Assembly (NCBI RefSeq): GCF_000760695.4
Contig: NZ_JHEG04000001.1
Coordinates: 1,396,717-1,460,716 of the forward strand
Reading direction: 5' to 3'
Length of the DNA stretch: 64,000 bases
DNA from: Tolypothrix bouteillei VB521301
GTDB lineage: Bacteria; Cyanobacteriota; Cyanobacteriia; Cyanobacteriales; Nostocaceae
Part shown: positions 53,777 to 63,169 of the stretch, in pieces
Numbering within the stretch: the first letter of the stretch is position 1
Layout: each line of letters starts with the position of its first letter
The notes under the pieces: generated by a model
Told to the model about the DNA's origin: nothing
Database searches by the model: none
The model's input: the letters and a program-made list of their open reading frames with translations, nothing else
Position numbers and translations under genes: made by a program

Positions 53777-55519
53777 TTAAGAATGTATCTGTTGAATTGG
53801 AAGAAGGACGGTTAATTCTGTTCCTTGGTTTTGTTGCGATTTGACTGAAATTTTGCCTTGATGCTTTTCTATAATTTGATAGCAAATAGATAACCCCAAG
53901 CCAGTCCCAGAACCAACTGGTTTTGTAGTAAAAAAAGGATCGAAAATTTTGTTTTGAATTTCCAAAGGAATACCAACTCCGTTATCTTGAATGTCTACTT
54001 GAATGGAGTTTGAGTTAATCAGTTTTGTTTGAATCACAATTTGTTTTTCTAATTGTTGAGAAGCGTTGCTTAAAGCATCAATTGCATTACTAAGGAGGTT
54101 CATAAACACTTGGTTAATCTGGGCTGGATAGCACTCTACTAATGGTAAATCTCCATATTTTTTAACAACTACAATATTATCTTTAATACGATTGCTGAGA
54201 ATTAAGAGTGTATTATCAATTCCTTCATGCAAGTCAACAGACTTTACTTCTGCTTCATCAAGGCGGGAAAAGTTTCTTAAAGATAACACAAGTTGGCGAA
54301 TGCGTTCCACACCCATTTTCATAGATCCTAAAATTTTGGGCAAATCAGAAATGATAAATTCTAGCTCAATATCCTCAATTTTTTCCTCAATTTCAGTCTC
54401 GACTTGAGGATATTTCTCCTGGTAAATATTTATGATGTCTAACAAATCTTGAACGTAGTTTTTAGTATGTTCGATATTGCCATAGATAAAGTTAATTGGG
54501 TTATTGATTTCATGGGCAATACCAGCAACCATCTGTCCGAGACTGGACATTTTTTCAGTTTGGATCAACTGGCTTTGAGCAAGACTCAATTCTTCAGTAT
54601 AGTCTGAAACTCTTTGGATCAGCTGATTGAGTGATGTCGTTAATTGACCAACTTCATCTTCTGTTGTCACGGGCGCAAAGATGGTAAAATTCGATTCTCT
54701 TGTGACTTGTTGGGCAATTTTGGTAGTTGCTTCGATAGGAGACGCAATCATCCAGCTAGTGTACATAGCTAATAGAGTAGCAAGCCCTGCTGCTAATATT
54801 AAAGCGATCGCTAGAATCATTGTTCCTATTGCTTTAGCTCGATCTAAGGCTTTCAGAGTTTTTTGAGCTTCTTTGCCTTGAATTTCGGCAATGAGCAATG
54901 ACATTTCTTGTGAAACTTTATTAACTGCTAAGTCAAGTTTTTTGCTTTTCTTAGTTGCGCTATTTAAAGATACTGAATCAACTGTATTTGTGTTTAAATC
55001 AGATGGAGATTTTTTTTCTAAAAATTCTAATCTTTTAGCATAATCTTGAATGGAATCAATATAAATTTTGATTGAATCTTTAATTATTTTTATTTTCACT
55101 TCTTTGCGATTGTCCTTTGGATTTAATTCTAAAGAATTTAAAGAAGTTTTAGTTTGATAAAGCAGTTCATTGACAGCATTAATATATTCTAAAAAACGAG
55201 AGTATTCTAACTCTAACCTAACTGGCTCAGCTAAGAAATAAATGAGTTTTGGTGTTTGAGTATGGGCTCGTAATGTAGATGCTTGTAAATTATTTAGAAG
55301 TAAGATAATTTCTTGAGACTCAACGAGTTGTTTTTTTGCTTGCTCCTGATAATAATTTTCTATAAGTTTTCCAGCAGTCGCGCCTAGCATTGCAATTCCA
55401 ATAGCAAGAGCATATCCATAGGTAATTTTTTGTCGAATACCCAGTCGATTAAACAAATATTTTAAGTTGAATTTATACTTAAAGGTGAGTAGCGAGATAA
55501 ATGTTTGCTTAACAGACAT
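53777..55519 (-). CDS. Membrane sensor histidine kinase
   Basis: The protein has about 580 residues. Two membrane helices (near ITYGYALAIGIAMLGATAGK and ILAIALILAAGLATLLAMYT) bracket a helical periplasmic region of about 200 residues. A HAMP segment and coiled coil follow, then the H-box MVAGIAHEINNPINFIYGN and the ATP site (VFMNLLSNAIDAL, DNGVGIPLEI, GSGTGLGLSICYQIIEKHQG). It is a four-helix-bundle type sensor lacking a receiver. Two ModA-like binding proteins are encoded immediately upstream on the same strand (17-base gap), so they probably present ligand to it. The upstream Met at 55537 would add six residues. Confidence 0.88.
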   Translation of the reverse strand: MSVKQTFISLLTFKYKFNLKYLFNRLGIRQKITYGYALAIGIAMLGATAGKLIENYYQEQAKKQLVESQEIILLLNNLQASTLRAHTQTPKLIYFLAEPVRLELEYSRFLEYINAVNELLYQTKTSLNSLELNPKDNRKEVKIKIIKDSIKIYIDSIQDYAKRLEFLEKKSPSDLNTNTVDSVSLNSATKKSKKLDLAVNKVSQEMSLLIAEIQGKEAQKTLKALDRAKAIGTMILAIALILAAGLATLLAMYTSWMIASPIEATTKIAQQVTRESNFTIFAPVTTEDEVGQLTTSLNQLIQRVSDYTEELSLAQSQLIQTEKMSSLGQMVAGIAHEINNPINFIYGNIEHTKNYVQDLLDIINIYQEKYPQVETEIEEKIEDIELEFIISDLPKILGSMKMGVERIRQLVLSLRNFSRLDEAEVKSVDLHEGIDNTLLILSNRIKDNIVVVKKYGDLPLVECYPAQINQVFMNLLSNAIDALSNASQQLEKQIVIQTKLINSNSIQVDIQDNGVGIPLEIQNKIFDPFFTTKPVGSGTGLGLSICYQIIEKHQGKISVKSQQNQGTELTVLLPIQQIHS

Positions 55520-55554
55520 AAAAAATAAGTAAAACAACTTGAATAAAAGATAAG

Positions 55555-56340
55555 CTATTTTCTAGCTTGCTCGTCCTTTGCCATCGCAAATCCATATTTC
55601 ACAAACACAGCACTCGCTTGAGTACTTCCTAAAAATTGGATAAACTCTTTAGCTTCAGGAATATGCTTGCTAGCCTTAAGGACTGCTACACTGTAGATAC
55701 TGGGCAAATGAGAGTCTTTAGGTGCGATCGCAACAATCTTAATTTGATTTGCGTTTATGGCGTCCGTAGCATAAATAATACCTGCATCGGCTTGTCTCAT
55801 CTCTATCAAACGAGCTACACCAAAACTAAATTCAGTAAAAACTAATTTTGGTTTTACCAGGTCTAAAATCTTTAAAGATTTTAGGATTTGTTCTGCGTGT
55901 TGACCAGGACTTGTAGTCTTAAAGTTACCCACAGCAACCGTCTTAACTTGTTTACCAGACAAATCTTTGAATGAAGATATACCAGTAGAATTCTTAGGTA
56001 CAATCAAAACTAATCTGTTACTAAGTAACTGTTTGCGAGTTTTTTCAAGCAGAAACCCTTTGGACTGCAAATCATCTAAAAATTCAGAGCCTCCTGTAAA
56101 GAAAATATCTATAGGTTCTCCCTTCTGAATTGAGTCTTTCAAGAAACCACCACTACTAAACTGATAAGCAATGGATACATTTGGTTGCTGCTGAGTATAA
56201 ATTTTTTTGATTTCAGTCATAGCAGGTTTTAAACTTTGACCTGCTGAGACGTTTAAACTAATTGTTTTTGTCTCCTGTTTTCCACAACTGACTAAAACTA
56301 GAGATAAGATTCCTAAGGAAAGATAAAAACTGCATTTCAT
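55555..56340 (-). CDS. ModA-like substrate-binding lipoprotein
   Basis: The 261-residue protein has a lipoprotein signal (LVLVSC-GKQ) and the ModA fold: LNVSAGQSLKPAMTEIKKIY, FSSGGFLKDSIQKGEPIDIF, LSNRLVLIVPKNSTG, VAVGNFKTTSPGQHAEQILK, MRQADAGIIYATDA and ASKHIPEAKEFIQFL. ModA normally delivers molybdate or tungstate to ModBC. No permease or ATPase is present; instead it is the middle gene of an operon ending in a histidine kinase. It may be a scavenging or sensing protein, and its oxyanion is not certain. Confidence 0.85.
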   Translation of the reverse strand: MKCSFYLSLGILSLVLVSCGKQETKTISLNVSAGQSLKPAMTEIKKIYTQQQPNVSIAYQFSSGGFLKDSIQKGEPIDIFFTGGSEFLDDLQSKGFLLEKTRKQLLSNRLVLIVPKNSTGISSFKDLSGKQVKTVAVGNFKTTSPGQHAEQILKSLKILDLVKPKLVFTEFSFGVARLIEMRQADAGIIYATDAINANQIKIVAIAPKDSHLPSIYSVAVLKASKHIPEAKEFIQFLGSTQASAVFVKYGFAMAKDEQARK

Positions 56341-56394
56341 AGCGAGCCAGTAAGTTATATGTAGAAAAGTTATTTGTATGATTTGAAATTATTG

Positions 56395-57192
56395 TTAATT
56401 TGAGATATTAGAATTAACTATAAATCGATACTTAAGAAACACAGCTTCAGCACGTTTGGTTTGAAGAAACTGGATAAAGCTCCTAGCTTCAGAGGGATGT
56501 GGGCTAGTTTTAAGTATAGCTATGGGATAAATAATTGGAGAATGAAGCCCTTGTGGTGCAAGCGTTACAATTTTTACTCCTTCTGATAAAATAGCATCTG
56601 TTGCATAGACTAAACCTGCATTTGCTTTACCACTTTCTATAAAACTCAATATTTCACTATTTTTAGACAGAAACACAAATTTTTGTTTGACTTGGTCTAA
56701 AATTCCAAGCTTTAAGAAAATTTCCACAGCATATTTACCTGATGCTTCTTGTGTCGTATCACCTACAGCAATTTTCTGAATTTGCCTGTGAGTCAAGTCT
56801 TTGAAATCAGAAATACTTTTACTATCCTTTGGGACAATCAAGACTATTTGATTTCCTAATAAATTCTGACGGGTACTTGCAAGAAGAAAATTTTTAGCTT
56901 GTAAGTTATCTAAAACTTTAGCTTTACTCGTAATGATAATATCACCTTTATAACCCTCTTCAATTAACTTTTCTAAAGTCCCAGAATTTGCAAGTTTATA
57001 TTTAATAATAATATTTGGATGTTCTTGGTTGTAAATTTTTTTAATATCTAAGAGCGCACTTTTTAAGCTAGTACTGGCATAGACTGTTAAAGTTGTAAAC
57101 TTTGATTCTTTGTTAACGTTAGTACAGCTAACAAAAAATACAGACACAACAACCGAGTAAATTAAGGTACAAAAAACATCTTTTTTTTTCAT
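56395..57192 (-). CDS. Second ModA-like substrate-binding lipoprotein
   Basis: The 265-residue paralogue of the next gene shares LTVYASTSLKSALLDIKKIY, LIEEGYKGDIIITSKAKVLD, LLGNQIVLIVPKDSKSISDF, VAVGDTTQEASGKYAVEIFL and SGKANAGLVYATDAIL, with a lipobox VSC at the signal end. It differs at the first ligand loop (TSLKSAL versus GQSLKPA) and lacks the SGGF segment of its partner. The pair may therefore bind different anions or one may be inactive. It is 54 bases upstream of the other and leads the operon. Confidence 0.85.
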   Translation of the reverse strand: MKKKDVFCTLIYSVVVSVFFVSCTNVNKESKFTTLTVYASTSLKSALLDIKKIYNQEHPNIIIKYKLANSGTLEKLIEEGYKGDIIITSKAKVLDNLQAKNFLLASTRQNLLGNQIVLIVPKDSKSISDFKDLTHRQIQKIAVGDTTQEASGKYAVEIFLKLGILDQVKQKFVFLSKNSEILSFIESGKANAGLVYATDAILSEGVKIVTLAPQGLHSPIIYPIAILKTSPHPSEARSFIQFLQTKRAEAVFLKYRFIVNSNISN

Positions 57193-57334
57193 TATAATAA
57201 TTTCAGGTTAGTTCTAAAAAATAACAAAATCATTAAGAATTGCCTTATTTTTATGCTTGACATGATACAGAATTTCATGTGTACATCATAGTAATAACTT
57301 TTTCTCGATAACAACAATAGGAAGATTACTGATA

Positions 57335-57526
57335 TTGGGGAATTTTACCCAGATCAAATGGAGGAGTTTTACCCACGCATCAATAGCTATCACCGAACCA
57401 TTAACTAAAGTTTTTAACCGCCGTCATTTGTTTACACTTGCAGAACAAGAGCTTAATCATTATCATTTGTTTGACTCTGAATCTTCCCCAACTGTAAAAG
57501 CAGGCTTTCTCATCATTCCATCTTAG
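57335..57526 (+). pseudogene. GGDEF-domain (diguanylate cyclase) fragment
   Basis: A 63-codon frame contains ITEPLTKVFNRRHLFTLAEQ followed by ELNHYH, matching the start of a GGDEF domain (DPLTGLYNRRHF...A). The GGDEF active site and all upstream sensor domains are missing, and the frame ends after unrelated residues. No ribosome site is seen. It is a relic between two operons that face away from each other. Confidence 0.65.
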
Positions 57527-58031
57527 TTGTACTGATACTCAAAACGGACTGGTTGACCTGTAATTTAGCTCTGTCGATAATGAATTATCTAAGTAGGTAT
57601 ATATTCGGTAGATGTACCCATTTGACTGATGAGTTGATTTCGCATTGCTTCTAAAGTTGTGGCGAAAAACCGACAGTATTGGTCTATGTATTGGTCTATG
57701 TCCTGCGGATACGCTGTAAGAACGCGGTTAAAAAGTGTTCTTGAACTGCCAAGACACAAAGTCAACGAGGAAAATACTTATTTTTCAGCGATCGCCCCAA
57801 TCAGATGAAGTGAGCTTTAGCCCTAACTCGTTTTTCATAAATTCTGACAACAAGCCTGATTGAGTAATAGCTCAATAACGGAGGTAAAAGAATCACCCAA
57901 AAATTTTATCTAGAAAGGGTTTCCAATACATAAAGCATTCTTAACTAAAAATTGTTACCTGAAGTAAAGCTCAGGGAACTATACGAATGTGCCTTTGCAA
58001 TGTTGCTATTCACTCTTTATGAACTTAGGCT
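57527..58031. other. Gene-free stretch with small repeats
   Basis: A tandem duplication of ATTGGTCTATGT lies near 57680-57703, followed by an AACGCGGTTAAAAAG...CCAAGACACAAAGTC module typical of dispersed cyanobacterial repeats. The AT-rich end presumably holds the promoter of the binding-protein/VWA operon. No gene. Confidence 0.5.
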
Positions 58032-59726
58032 ATGAAAAGAAAATTTTATATGAGTGCCATGTTAGGTACTTTCTTACTGACTGGCTGCGTTTCTGAAGTG
58101 AGTTCTCCGCCTAGAGATGGTTTTGAAGTCAAGTTTTTAGTCGGTAGTGCTTTACAACAATTTTGCAATCAAGCAGCAGAACAGTTCAATCAAACAAAAC
58201 CCAAACTGAGTGATGGTAAAGCTTTCTACTTAAGTTGTCAGGCGATGGGAAGCGGTGATGTAGTCACAACCCTAGTGAGTCAAGCCAAGCGACTTCAATC
58301 TGGAAGCTTGCAAGCGGACTCACCAGAGTTTCCTACTTTAGTTTCTTTAGATGGAGAAATTTACCACTCTCAATTAATCTCCCAATTCAATCAAATTTTC
58401 CCCGGACAAAACTACATTCCTCAAATTACCGATGCACCTTTACTGGCAAATAGCCCAATGGTGTTTATGGTTCCTGCGGATGTCGCAACTGGATTGCAAA
58501 AGCAAGAAGATGTCTACAAAGCATTAGTCAAGGCAAAAACTCACAAAGAACTTGATGCTAGTAGCCCCACACTACCAATTTACTTCGTTCAATCTGCACC
58601 AACTCGCTCAAATTCGGGCTTGCAAACACTTGTTGCACAATTTGTATCTGTCTCTGGGAAGCGTCCCGAACAAATGACAGCAGGGGATGTCCAGAAATTC
58701 CAAACCCAAATTCAAAATATCCAAAGCAAAATCACTCGCTATGGTGTTTCTACAGATGCTTTAGCAACCGACATGGTCAAAAATGGGTCATTTTGGGCAT
58801 CCATCGCTTCGGTTTACGAATCGTCCGTAATCAAAGCAAATTCCAATTTACAACCCGGTCAAACTCGCTACAAAGCAATTTATCCAAAAGCAACCTTTAC
58901 CTCTAATATGCGGGCGATCGTACCCAATACACCTTGGGTAAGTGCAAATGAAAAAGCTGCGGCGGAAAAAGTCATTGCTTATTTGCAATCCCCTCCCGCA
59001 CAGAAAATGGCAACAGAACTTGGTTTGAGACCGGGTGTTCCTGGGGTGGCGTTGGGAGCAAAATTTACTCCCGAGTATGGTGTCGATCCCAATGCTAAAT
59101 ATGATTCTTTGCGTCCCCCACAACCAGAAGTGGTGGCTGCTATGCTGAAATCTTGGCAAGAGTTTGCTAAAAAACCTTCACAGGTGATTGTGGTGGTAGA
59201 TTCTTCTGGTTCCATGCAAGGAAATAAATTACCTGCTGTACAAAGTACCTTGCGTCAATATATTGAAAGTCTCGGACCAAAAGAAAAGATTGCTCTCATT
59301 GATTTTGATTCTGCAATTCGTTCTCCCATCGTTGTGGACGGAACTCCTGAAGGTAAAGAACGGGGAATGCAGTTTATTGCCAGTTTGCAAGTTGGTGGTG
59401 GAACAAAATTATATGATTCTGCCCTTTATGCACGTAATTGGTTGGCATATAACCTCCGAAAAGATGCTATTAATGCTGTTGTTATCTTGACGGATGGTGA
59501 AGATTCTGAGTCTTCAATTAATTTAGAGAAATTACAGCAAGAACTTGGCAAAAGTAACTTTAATAGTGACAAAAGAATTGCCTTTTTTACTGTTGGGTAT
59601 GGCAAGGAAGGAGAATTTAATCCAGAAGCTTTGAAGAAAATTTCTCAAGTGAACGGTGGTTATTATCGGAAGGGCGATCCGTCTACAATTTCTACTTTGA
59701 TGTCTGAGTTACAGGTTGAGTTTTAG
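58032..59726 (+). CDS. Solute-binding domain fused to a von Willebrand factor A domain, lipoprotein
   Basis: The 564-residue lipoprotein has signal MKRKFYMSAMLGTFLLTGC. Residues about 30-360 form a periplasmic binding-protein fold (FLVGSALQQFCNQAAEQFNQ, YFVQSAPTRSNSGLQTLVAQ, SFWASIASVYESSVI, AEKVIAYLQSPPAQKMATEL). From about 380 a VWA domain follows with an intact metal site (VVVDSSGSM, GGGTKLYDS, VILTDGEDS). VWA domains bind protein ligands through Mg. Joined to a solute sensor on the cell surface, this suggests ligand-controlled protein assembly. It is the first of three genes; no permease is present. Confidence 0.82.
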   Translation: MKRKFYMSAMLGTFLLTGCVSEVSSPPRDGFEVKFLVGSALQQFCNQAAEQFNQTKPKLSDGKAFYLSCQAMGSGDVVTTLVSQAKRLQSGSLQADSPEFPTLVSLDGEIYHSQLISQFNQIFPGQNYIPQITDAPLLANSPMVFMVPADVATGLQKQEDVYKALVKAKTHKELDASSPTLPIYFVQSAPTRSNSGLQTLVAQFVSVSGKRPEQMTAGDVQKFQTQIQNIQSKITRYGVSTDALATDMVKNGSFWASIASVYESSVIKANSNLQPGQTRYKAIYPKATFTSNMRAIVPNTPWVSANEKAAAEKVIAYLQSPPAQKMATELGLRPGVPGVALGAKFTPEYGVDPNAKYDSLRPPQPEVVAAMLKSWQEFAKKPSQVIVVVDSSGSMQGNKLPAVQSTLRQYIESLGPKEKIALIDFDSAIRSPIVVDGTPEGKERGMQFIASLQVGGGTKLYDSALYARNWLAYNLRKDAINAVVILTDGEDSESSINLEKLQQELGKSNFNSDKRIAFFTVGYGKEGEFNPEALKKISQVNGGYYRKGDPSTISTLMSELQVEF

Positions 59727-59765
59727 CAATTTGAGATTGTATATTTTAGATTTTGGATTCTGGAA

Positions 59766-60497
59766 ATGATTAAATTAGCAAATCCTCTTTTTTACCCATT
59801 AAGTGTATTGCTTGGCGGTGTTGTTCTTGTTGTTGGCGTTCGTTTTGTTAGAGTTCCTAATGTTGTTATATTACCTACTGCTGCTTTAGTAGCAACAGTA
59901 GGGGCAACTTTTTTGAAATCTAGGGAACCCAGTGAGGAAAAACTGGCACAACAAAAGTTGCAAAAGGAATTACATATGCTACAGAACGCTGCTAAAATTT
60001 TGGCTGATAAATCGGGAAGCTTGCGACAGGAAGCAAAGCATTTGTTAACTGATGATAGTTTTAAAATCGAACTCTTGGCGATCGTCGAAGAAGCTTGCGA
60101 GCGTGCTACGGAACTACCTACAAAAATCGACGAACTATCTCGACGCGTACCAGGTCATAATTCCTTGCTATCTGCTACAGAATTACAGCAACAATTGCTA
60201 GAAGTGCAAAAGAAATTAGGTGCAAGTTCTGGGGTTGCACGCCAACATTTGGAGCAATTAGCAAACAGCTTACAACGCAATATTGAATTGGCAAAAGCAG
60301 GTGAAGATACTCGACAAGCACAAATTGTGAATCTTTATATGTTAATTCAAGACACTGGAGGTATATTGCAGAGGTTACAAAATAAGCTGCGGACTTCTGA
60401 TTTAAGTAAATTTGAGGAAATGAATGAGTTGCGTTCTTTAAGTGCTGAACTTAATAGTTATCAGGAAAATATGGAAATTTTAGTGAGTCAAAGGTGA
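59766..60497 (+). CDS. Unknown membrane protein with long coiled coil
   Basis: The 243-residue protein has two hydrophobic N-terminal helices (about 7-27 and 31-49) and then a helical, Gln/Glu/Leu-rich domain (KLAQQKLQKELHMLQNAAKI, ATELQQQLLEVQKKLG, LEQLANSLQRNIELAKAG). The helices would hold it in the membrane with the coiled coil in the cytoplasm. I recognise no family. It is flanked on both sides by solute-binding-type genes, with gaps of 39 and 92 bases, so it is a candidate signal transmitter or partner for them. Confidence 0.7.
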   Translation: MIKLANPLFYPLSVLLGGVVLVVGVRFVRVPNVVILPTAALVATVGATFLKSREPSEEKLAQQKLQKELHMLQNAAKILADKSGSLRQEAKHLLTDDSFKIELLAIVEEACERATELPTKIDELSRRVPGHNSLLSATELQQQLLEVQKKLGASSGVARQHLEQLANSLQRNIELAKAGEDTRQAQIVNLYMLIQDTGGILQRLQNKLRTSDLSKFEEMNELRSLSAELNSYQENMEILVSQR

Positions 60498-60589
60498 TTC
60501 TATTTGCGCCCTATGTTTCAATTCATTTACTAATAAAAGCACCACTCCTACAATTCCTTAACAGATAATAAAAAGTTAATAAGTCCTCT

Positions 60590-61738
60590 ATGCCTCTCAT
60601 TGAAAAGATATTTATGGCTATCAAAAACTCTCAATTTATTCGTCGCAACCGACCAGTCACTTCAATTACGATTGCTTCTGTAGCACTTGCTTTAGCCTAT
60701 GCTGCGCTACCGGGAATGCAACAGACAGTTGCAATTGTTAGCGGTACAGAATTACAAGCTCCATTGCAAGAAATAGCAACTAAGTTTCAAGAAAACAATC
60801 CCAACATTAAAATAGAATTAAAATTTCAAGGTTCTCAAGATATTGTTAATAACTATATAGACCAAAAAAATGAACAAAAACCGACGATATTGATTCCTGC
60901 TTCCTCTGAATTTTTGGATGAATTGCGCCAGCGTTATACAACACAAAATAACAGCGATCCATTTATAGAATCACCACAACCAATTGCTAAAACATTGCTA
61001 GTTGGTGTTGCTTGGTCGGAACGAGGTAAAGTTCTTTTTCCCAACGGTCGCTTTTCTTGGCAACGGGTAGAACAAGCCATGCAAGCTTCTAATTGGCAAG
61101 CGATCGGCGGTCAAAAAGATTGGGGAAGCTTTGATTTTATGATGACCGATCCCAGCCGTTCTAACAGCGGTCAAGTTACCCTCAGTTTGTGGTCGCTATC
61201 AAAATTTGGTGGCAATAATCTTAATAATGTAAACTTTAGCAATCCTACAGTCAGTTCCCTATTTGGAACAATAAAGCGTTCGGTTTACCAACCACCTCGT
61301 TCTACAGATATTCTTTTACAAGAGTTTATTGCTCGCGCTCCCAATGATGCGGATGTAGCAACTGTTTACGAAAGTATAGCTTTATCTCGATGGCAGCAAT
61401 CCAGTCAGAATCAGGCAAAACCCTATCAAATTTACTATCTCGATCCCACCATTGAAACGGTAGCAACTGCAGCAGTTCTTCGCCAAAATGTAGATGCAGC
61501 AACAGCCAGTGCTGCAAAAAGTTTTATCTCTTATCTTAGAGAACCCGAACAACAAAAAGTCTTTGTACAGCACGGTTTCCGTCCAGCAATTAATGGTGTT
61601 AATTTGCAAGGAGTTGCTAACAGCCCTTGGAATCAAAATATTCCTGGCGTGGAACTGAATCCATCTGTGAAAACAGTACCAGTTCCTAAAGCACAGGTTC
61701 AAGCCGAAATCCAGCGCATTTGGCAAAGATCGAATTAA
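60590..61738 (+). CDS. Membrane-anchored solute-binding-domain protein
   Basis: The 382-residue protein has an uncleaved-looking N-terminal helix (SITIASVALALAYAALPG) and a binding-protein fold: VAIVSGTELQAPLQEIATKF, IKIELKFQGSQDIVNNYID, FDFMMTDPSRSNSGQVTLSL, DADVATVYESIAL, SAAKSFISYLREPEQQKVFV and QHGFRPAING. The (T/S)xPSRSNSG block is shared with the VWA fusion two genes upstream (SAPTRSNSG), so the two domains are paralogous. There is no lipobox. The start may be ATG 60590 or 60614. Likely partner of the two preceding proteins. Confidence 0.78.
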   Translation: MPLIEKIFMAIKNSQFIRRNRPVTSITIASVALALAYAALPGMQQTVAIVSGTELQAPLQEIATKFQENNPNIKIELKFQGSQDIVNNYIDQKNEQKPTILIPASSEFLDELRQRYTTQNNSDPFIESPQPIAKTLLVGVAWSERGKVLFPNGRFSWQRVEQAMQASNWQAIGGQKDWGSFDFMMTDPSRSNSGQVTLSLWSLSKFGGNNLNNVNFSNPTVSSLFGTIKRSVYQPPRSTDILLQEFIARAPNDADVATVYESIALSRWQQSSQNQAKPYQIYYLDPTIETVATAAVLRQNVDAATASAAKSFISYLREPEQQKVFVQHGFRPAINGVNLQGVANSPWNQNIPGVELNPSVKTVPVPKAQVQAEIQRIWQRSN

Positions 61739-62050
61739 TGGAATTTTGTCAAGGATTAAGCAACCTCAACAACCGGAAGCAACGAATTAATAGAATTGCC
61801 CATAGAAAATTGTACTTGCCACAACCTGCACTTTTCTAAGCTCGCGTACAAGACGATGACCTTGATATTTATAAAATGGTGTTGGCAAAACTATGGGCAA
61901 ATTATTTATCCATTGCTTATACCATTTCTATATAAAGATGTATCTAATTAACTCGCGTAGGCGGTGAGTCCAGTCCTGTAGTCGGGTTACCTACAGATTT
62001 TGCTGTGAGTTAATTGGAAATTGTTGCAGTTAGCAATCACCATCTAAAAA
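61739..62050. other. Intergenic region with a dispersed repeat
   Basis: Near 61953-61985 the module CGTAGGCGGTGAGTCCAGTC is the reverse complement of the GACTGGACTCACCGCCTAC unit seen at 17.5 kb. No gene; it lies between the convergent binding-protein and SDR genes. Confidence 0.5.
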
Positions 62051-62839
62051 CTAATGTTGAATAGTTAAACCACCATCTAAAACTAATGAATGTCCAATAA
62101 CAAAATTAGCTGAATCTGAACATAACCATAATACTGCTTGAGCAATTTCTTCCGGTGTACCCAATCGTTTTATAGGATATTGATTGCCATAATTCGTGAT
62201 GGTTTCCTCACTTAAAGCTGACCTTACCATGGGAGTTACGATAGTTCCCGGGCAAACAGCATTAATTCTAATACCATCCTTAGCATATTGTACAGCTAAA
62301 GATTTAGTCAGCCCTAAAACAGCGTGTTTGCTAGTACAATAAAAATGATGATTGTGTTGTGGTTTATTTTCCGCTCCATTAGTTAAATTAGCAGCAATTA
62401 AGCCTCTAATAGAAGCATTATTCACAATGGCACCACCTCCATTTTGCAGCATTGCCGGAATTTGATATTTCATACATAACCAAACTCCTTTCAAATTAGT
62501 ATTAATAATTTGATTCCAATTTTCTTCTGAATCATCTATATTGACTTTTAAAATTCCAGGAGTTCCAGCATTATTAAATGCATAATCTAAACGACCAAAA
62601 GTTTTAACTGTTTGGCTTATTAAATTTTCAACTTCTGTTTCTTGAGTAATATCTGTAGGGATAAAAATACTTGAACTACCTGCTTTTTCAATTAAACTAA
62701 CAGTCTCTTCACCTTCAGTAATTCTCCTACCAGCGATCGCTACTTTTGCCCCACACGAGGCAAAAGCTAATGCTGTAGCTTTGCCAATACCAGAATTACC
62801 TCCTGTAATTAGAACAACTTTGTCAGTAAATTGCTTCAT
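62051..62839 (-). CDS. Short-chain dehydrogenase/reductase
   Basis: The 262-residue classical SDR has VLITGGNSGIGKATALAFA, YAFNNAGTPG, the Ser in IVNNASIRGL, the catalytic FYCTSKHAVLG (Tyr-x-x-x-Lys), NAVCPGTIVTPM and SLVLDGGLTIQ. AIAGRR after the second strand suggests NADP preference. Such proteins are often labelled glucose 1-dehydrogenase or 3-oxoacyl-ACP reductase; the substrate cannot be told. Single gene. Confidence 0.82.
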   Translation of the reverse strand: MKQFTDKVVLITGGNSGIGKATALAFASCGAKVAIAGRRITEGEETVSLIEKAGSSSIFIPTDITQETEVENLISQTVKTFGRLDYAFNNAGTPGILKVNIDDSEENWNQIINTNLKGVWLCMKYQIPAMLQNGGGAIVNNASIRGLIAANLTNGAENKPQHNHHFYCTSKHAVLGLTKSLAVQYAKDGIRINAVCPGTIVTPMVRSALSEETITNYGNQYPIKRLGTPEEIAQAVLWLCSDSANFVIGHSLVLDGGLTIQH

Positions 62840-62962
62840 AATTAAATAGTTTTACCCTTATTTAGAATTTAGTTAAAGTCAGAACCTTTGACTTCCGTGT
62901 TAAAGAAACTTTTGTACTAGTACAGGTCGGCATAAATAAGCAGACCATTAGATGTCATAAGA

Positions 62963-63169
62963 ATGATTTTGCTCGCAACACTATTTATTGTGACGTGTTA
63001 TGTCGGTTTAACTGTTGCAGTTGCTCCCGCTCGCTATCGCTTAAGTTTAATATTTTTGAAGTTAATCTTGCCACAGCCTAATTCCTCAATCACCACACTC
63101 AAACTGCTTTTTACCTTGCTCCTAATTTTCTCACAATATGGTCTATTTATTTCCGCCGCACTGTACTAG
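62963..63169 (+). CDS. Small two-helix membrane protein, possibly truncated
   Basis: A 68-codon frame with two hydrophobic helices (MILLATLFIVTCYVGLTVAV and LKLLFTLLLIFSQYGLFISA) around a basic loop. The stop TAG lies inside the left end of the MITE-like element (63165 onward), so the original C-terminus may have been cut by its insertion. No family recognised. Confidence 0.4.
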   Translation: MILLATLFIVTCYVGLTVAVAPARYRLSLIFLKLILPQPNSSITTLKLLFTLLLIFSQYGLFISAALY

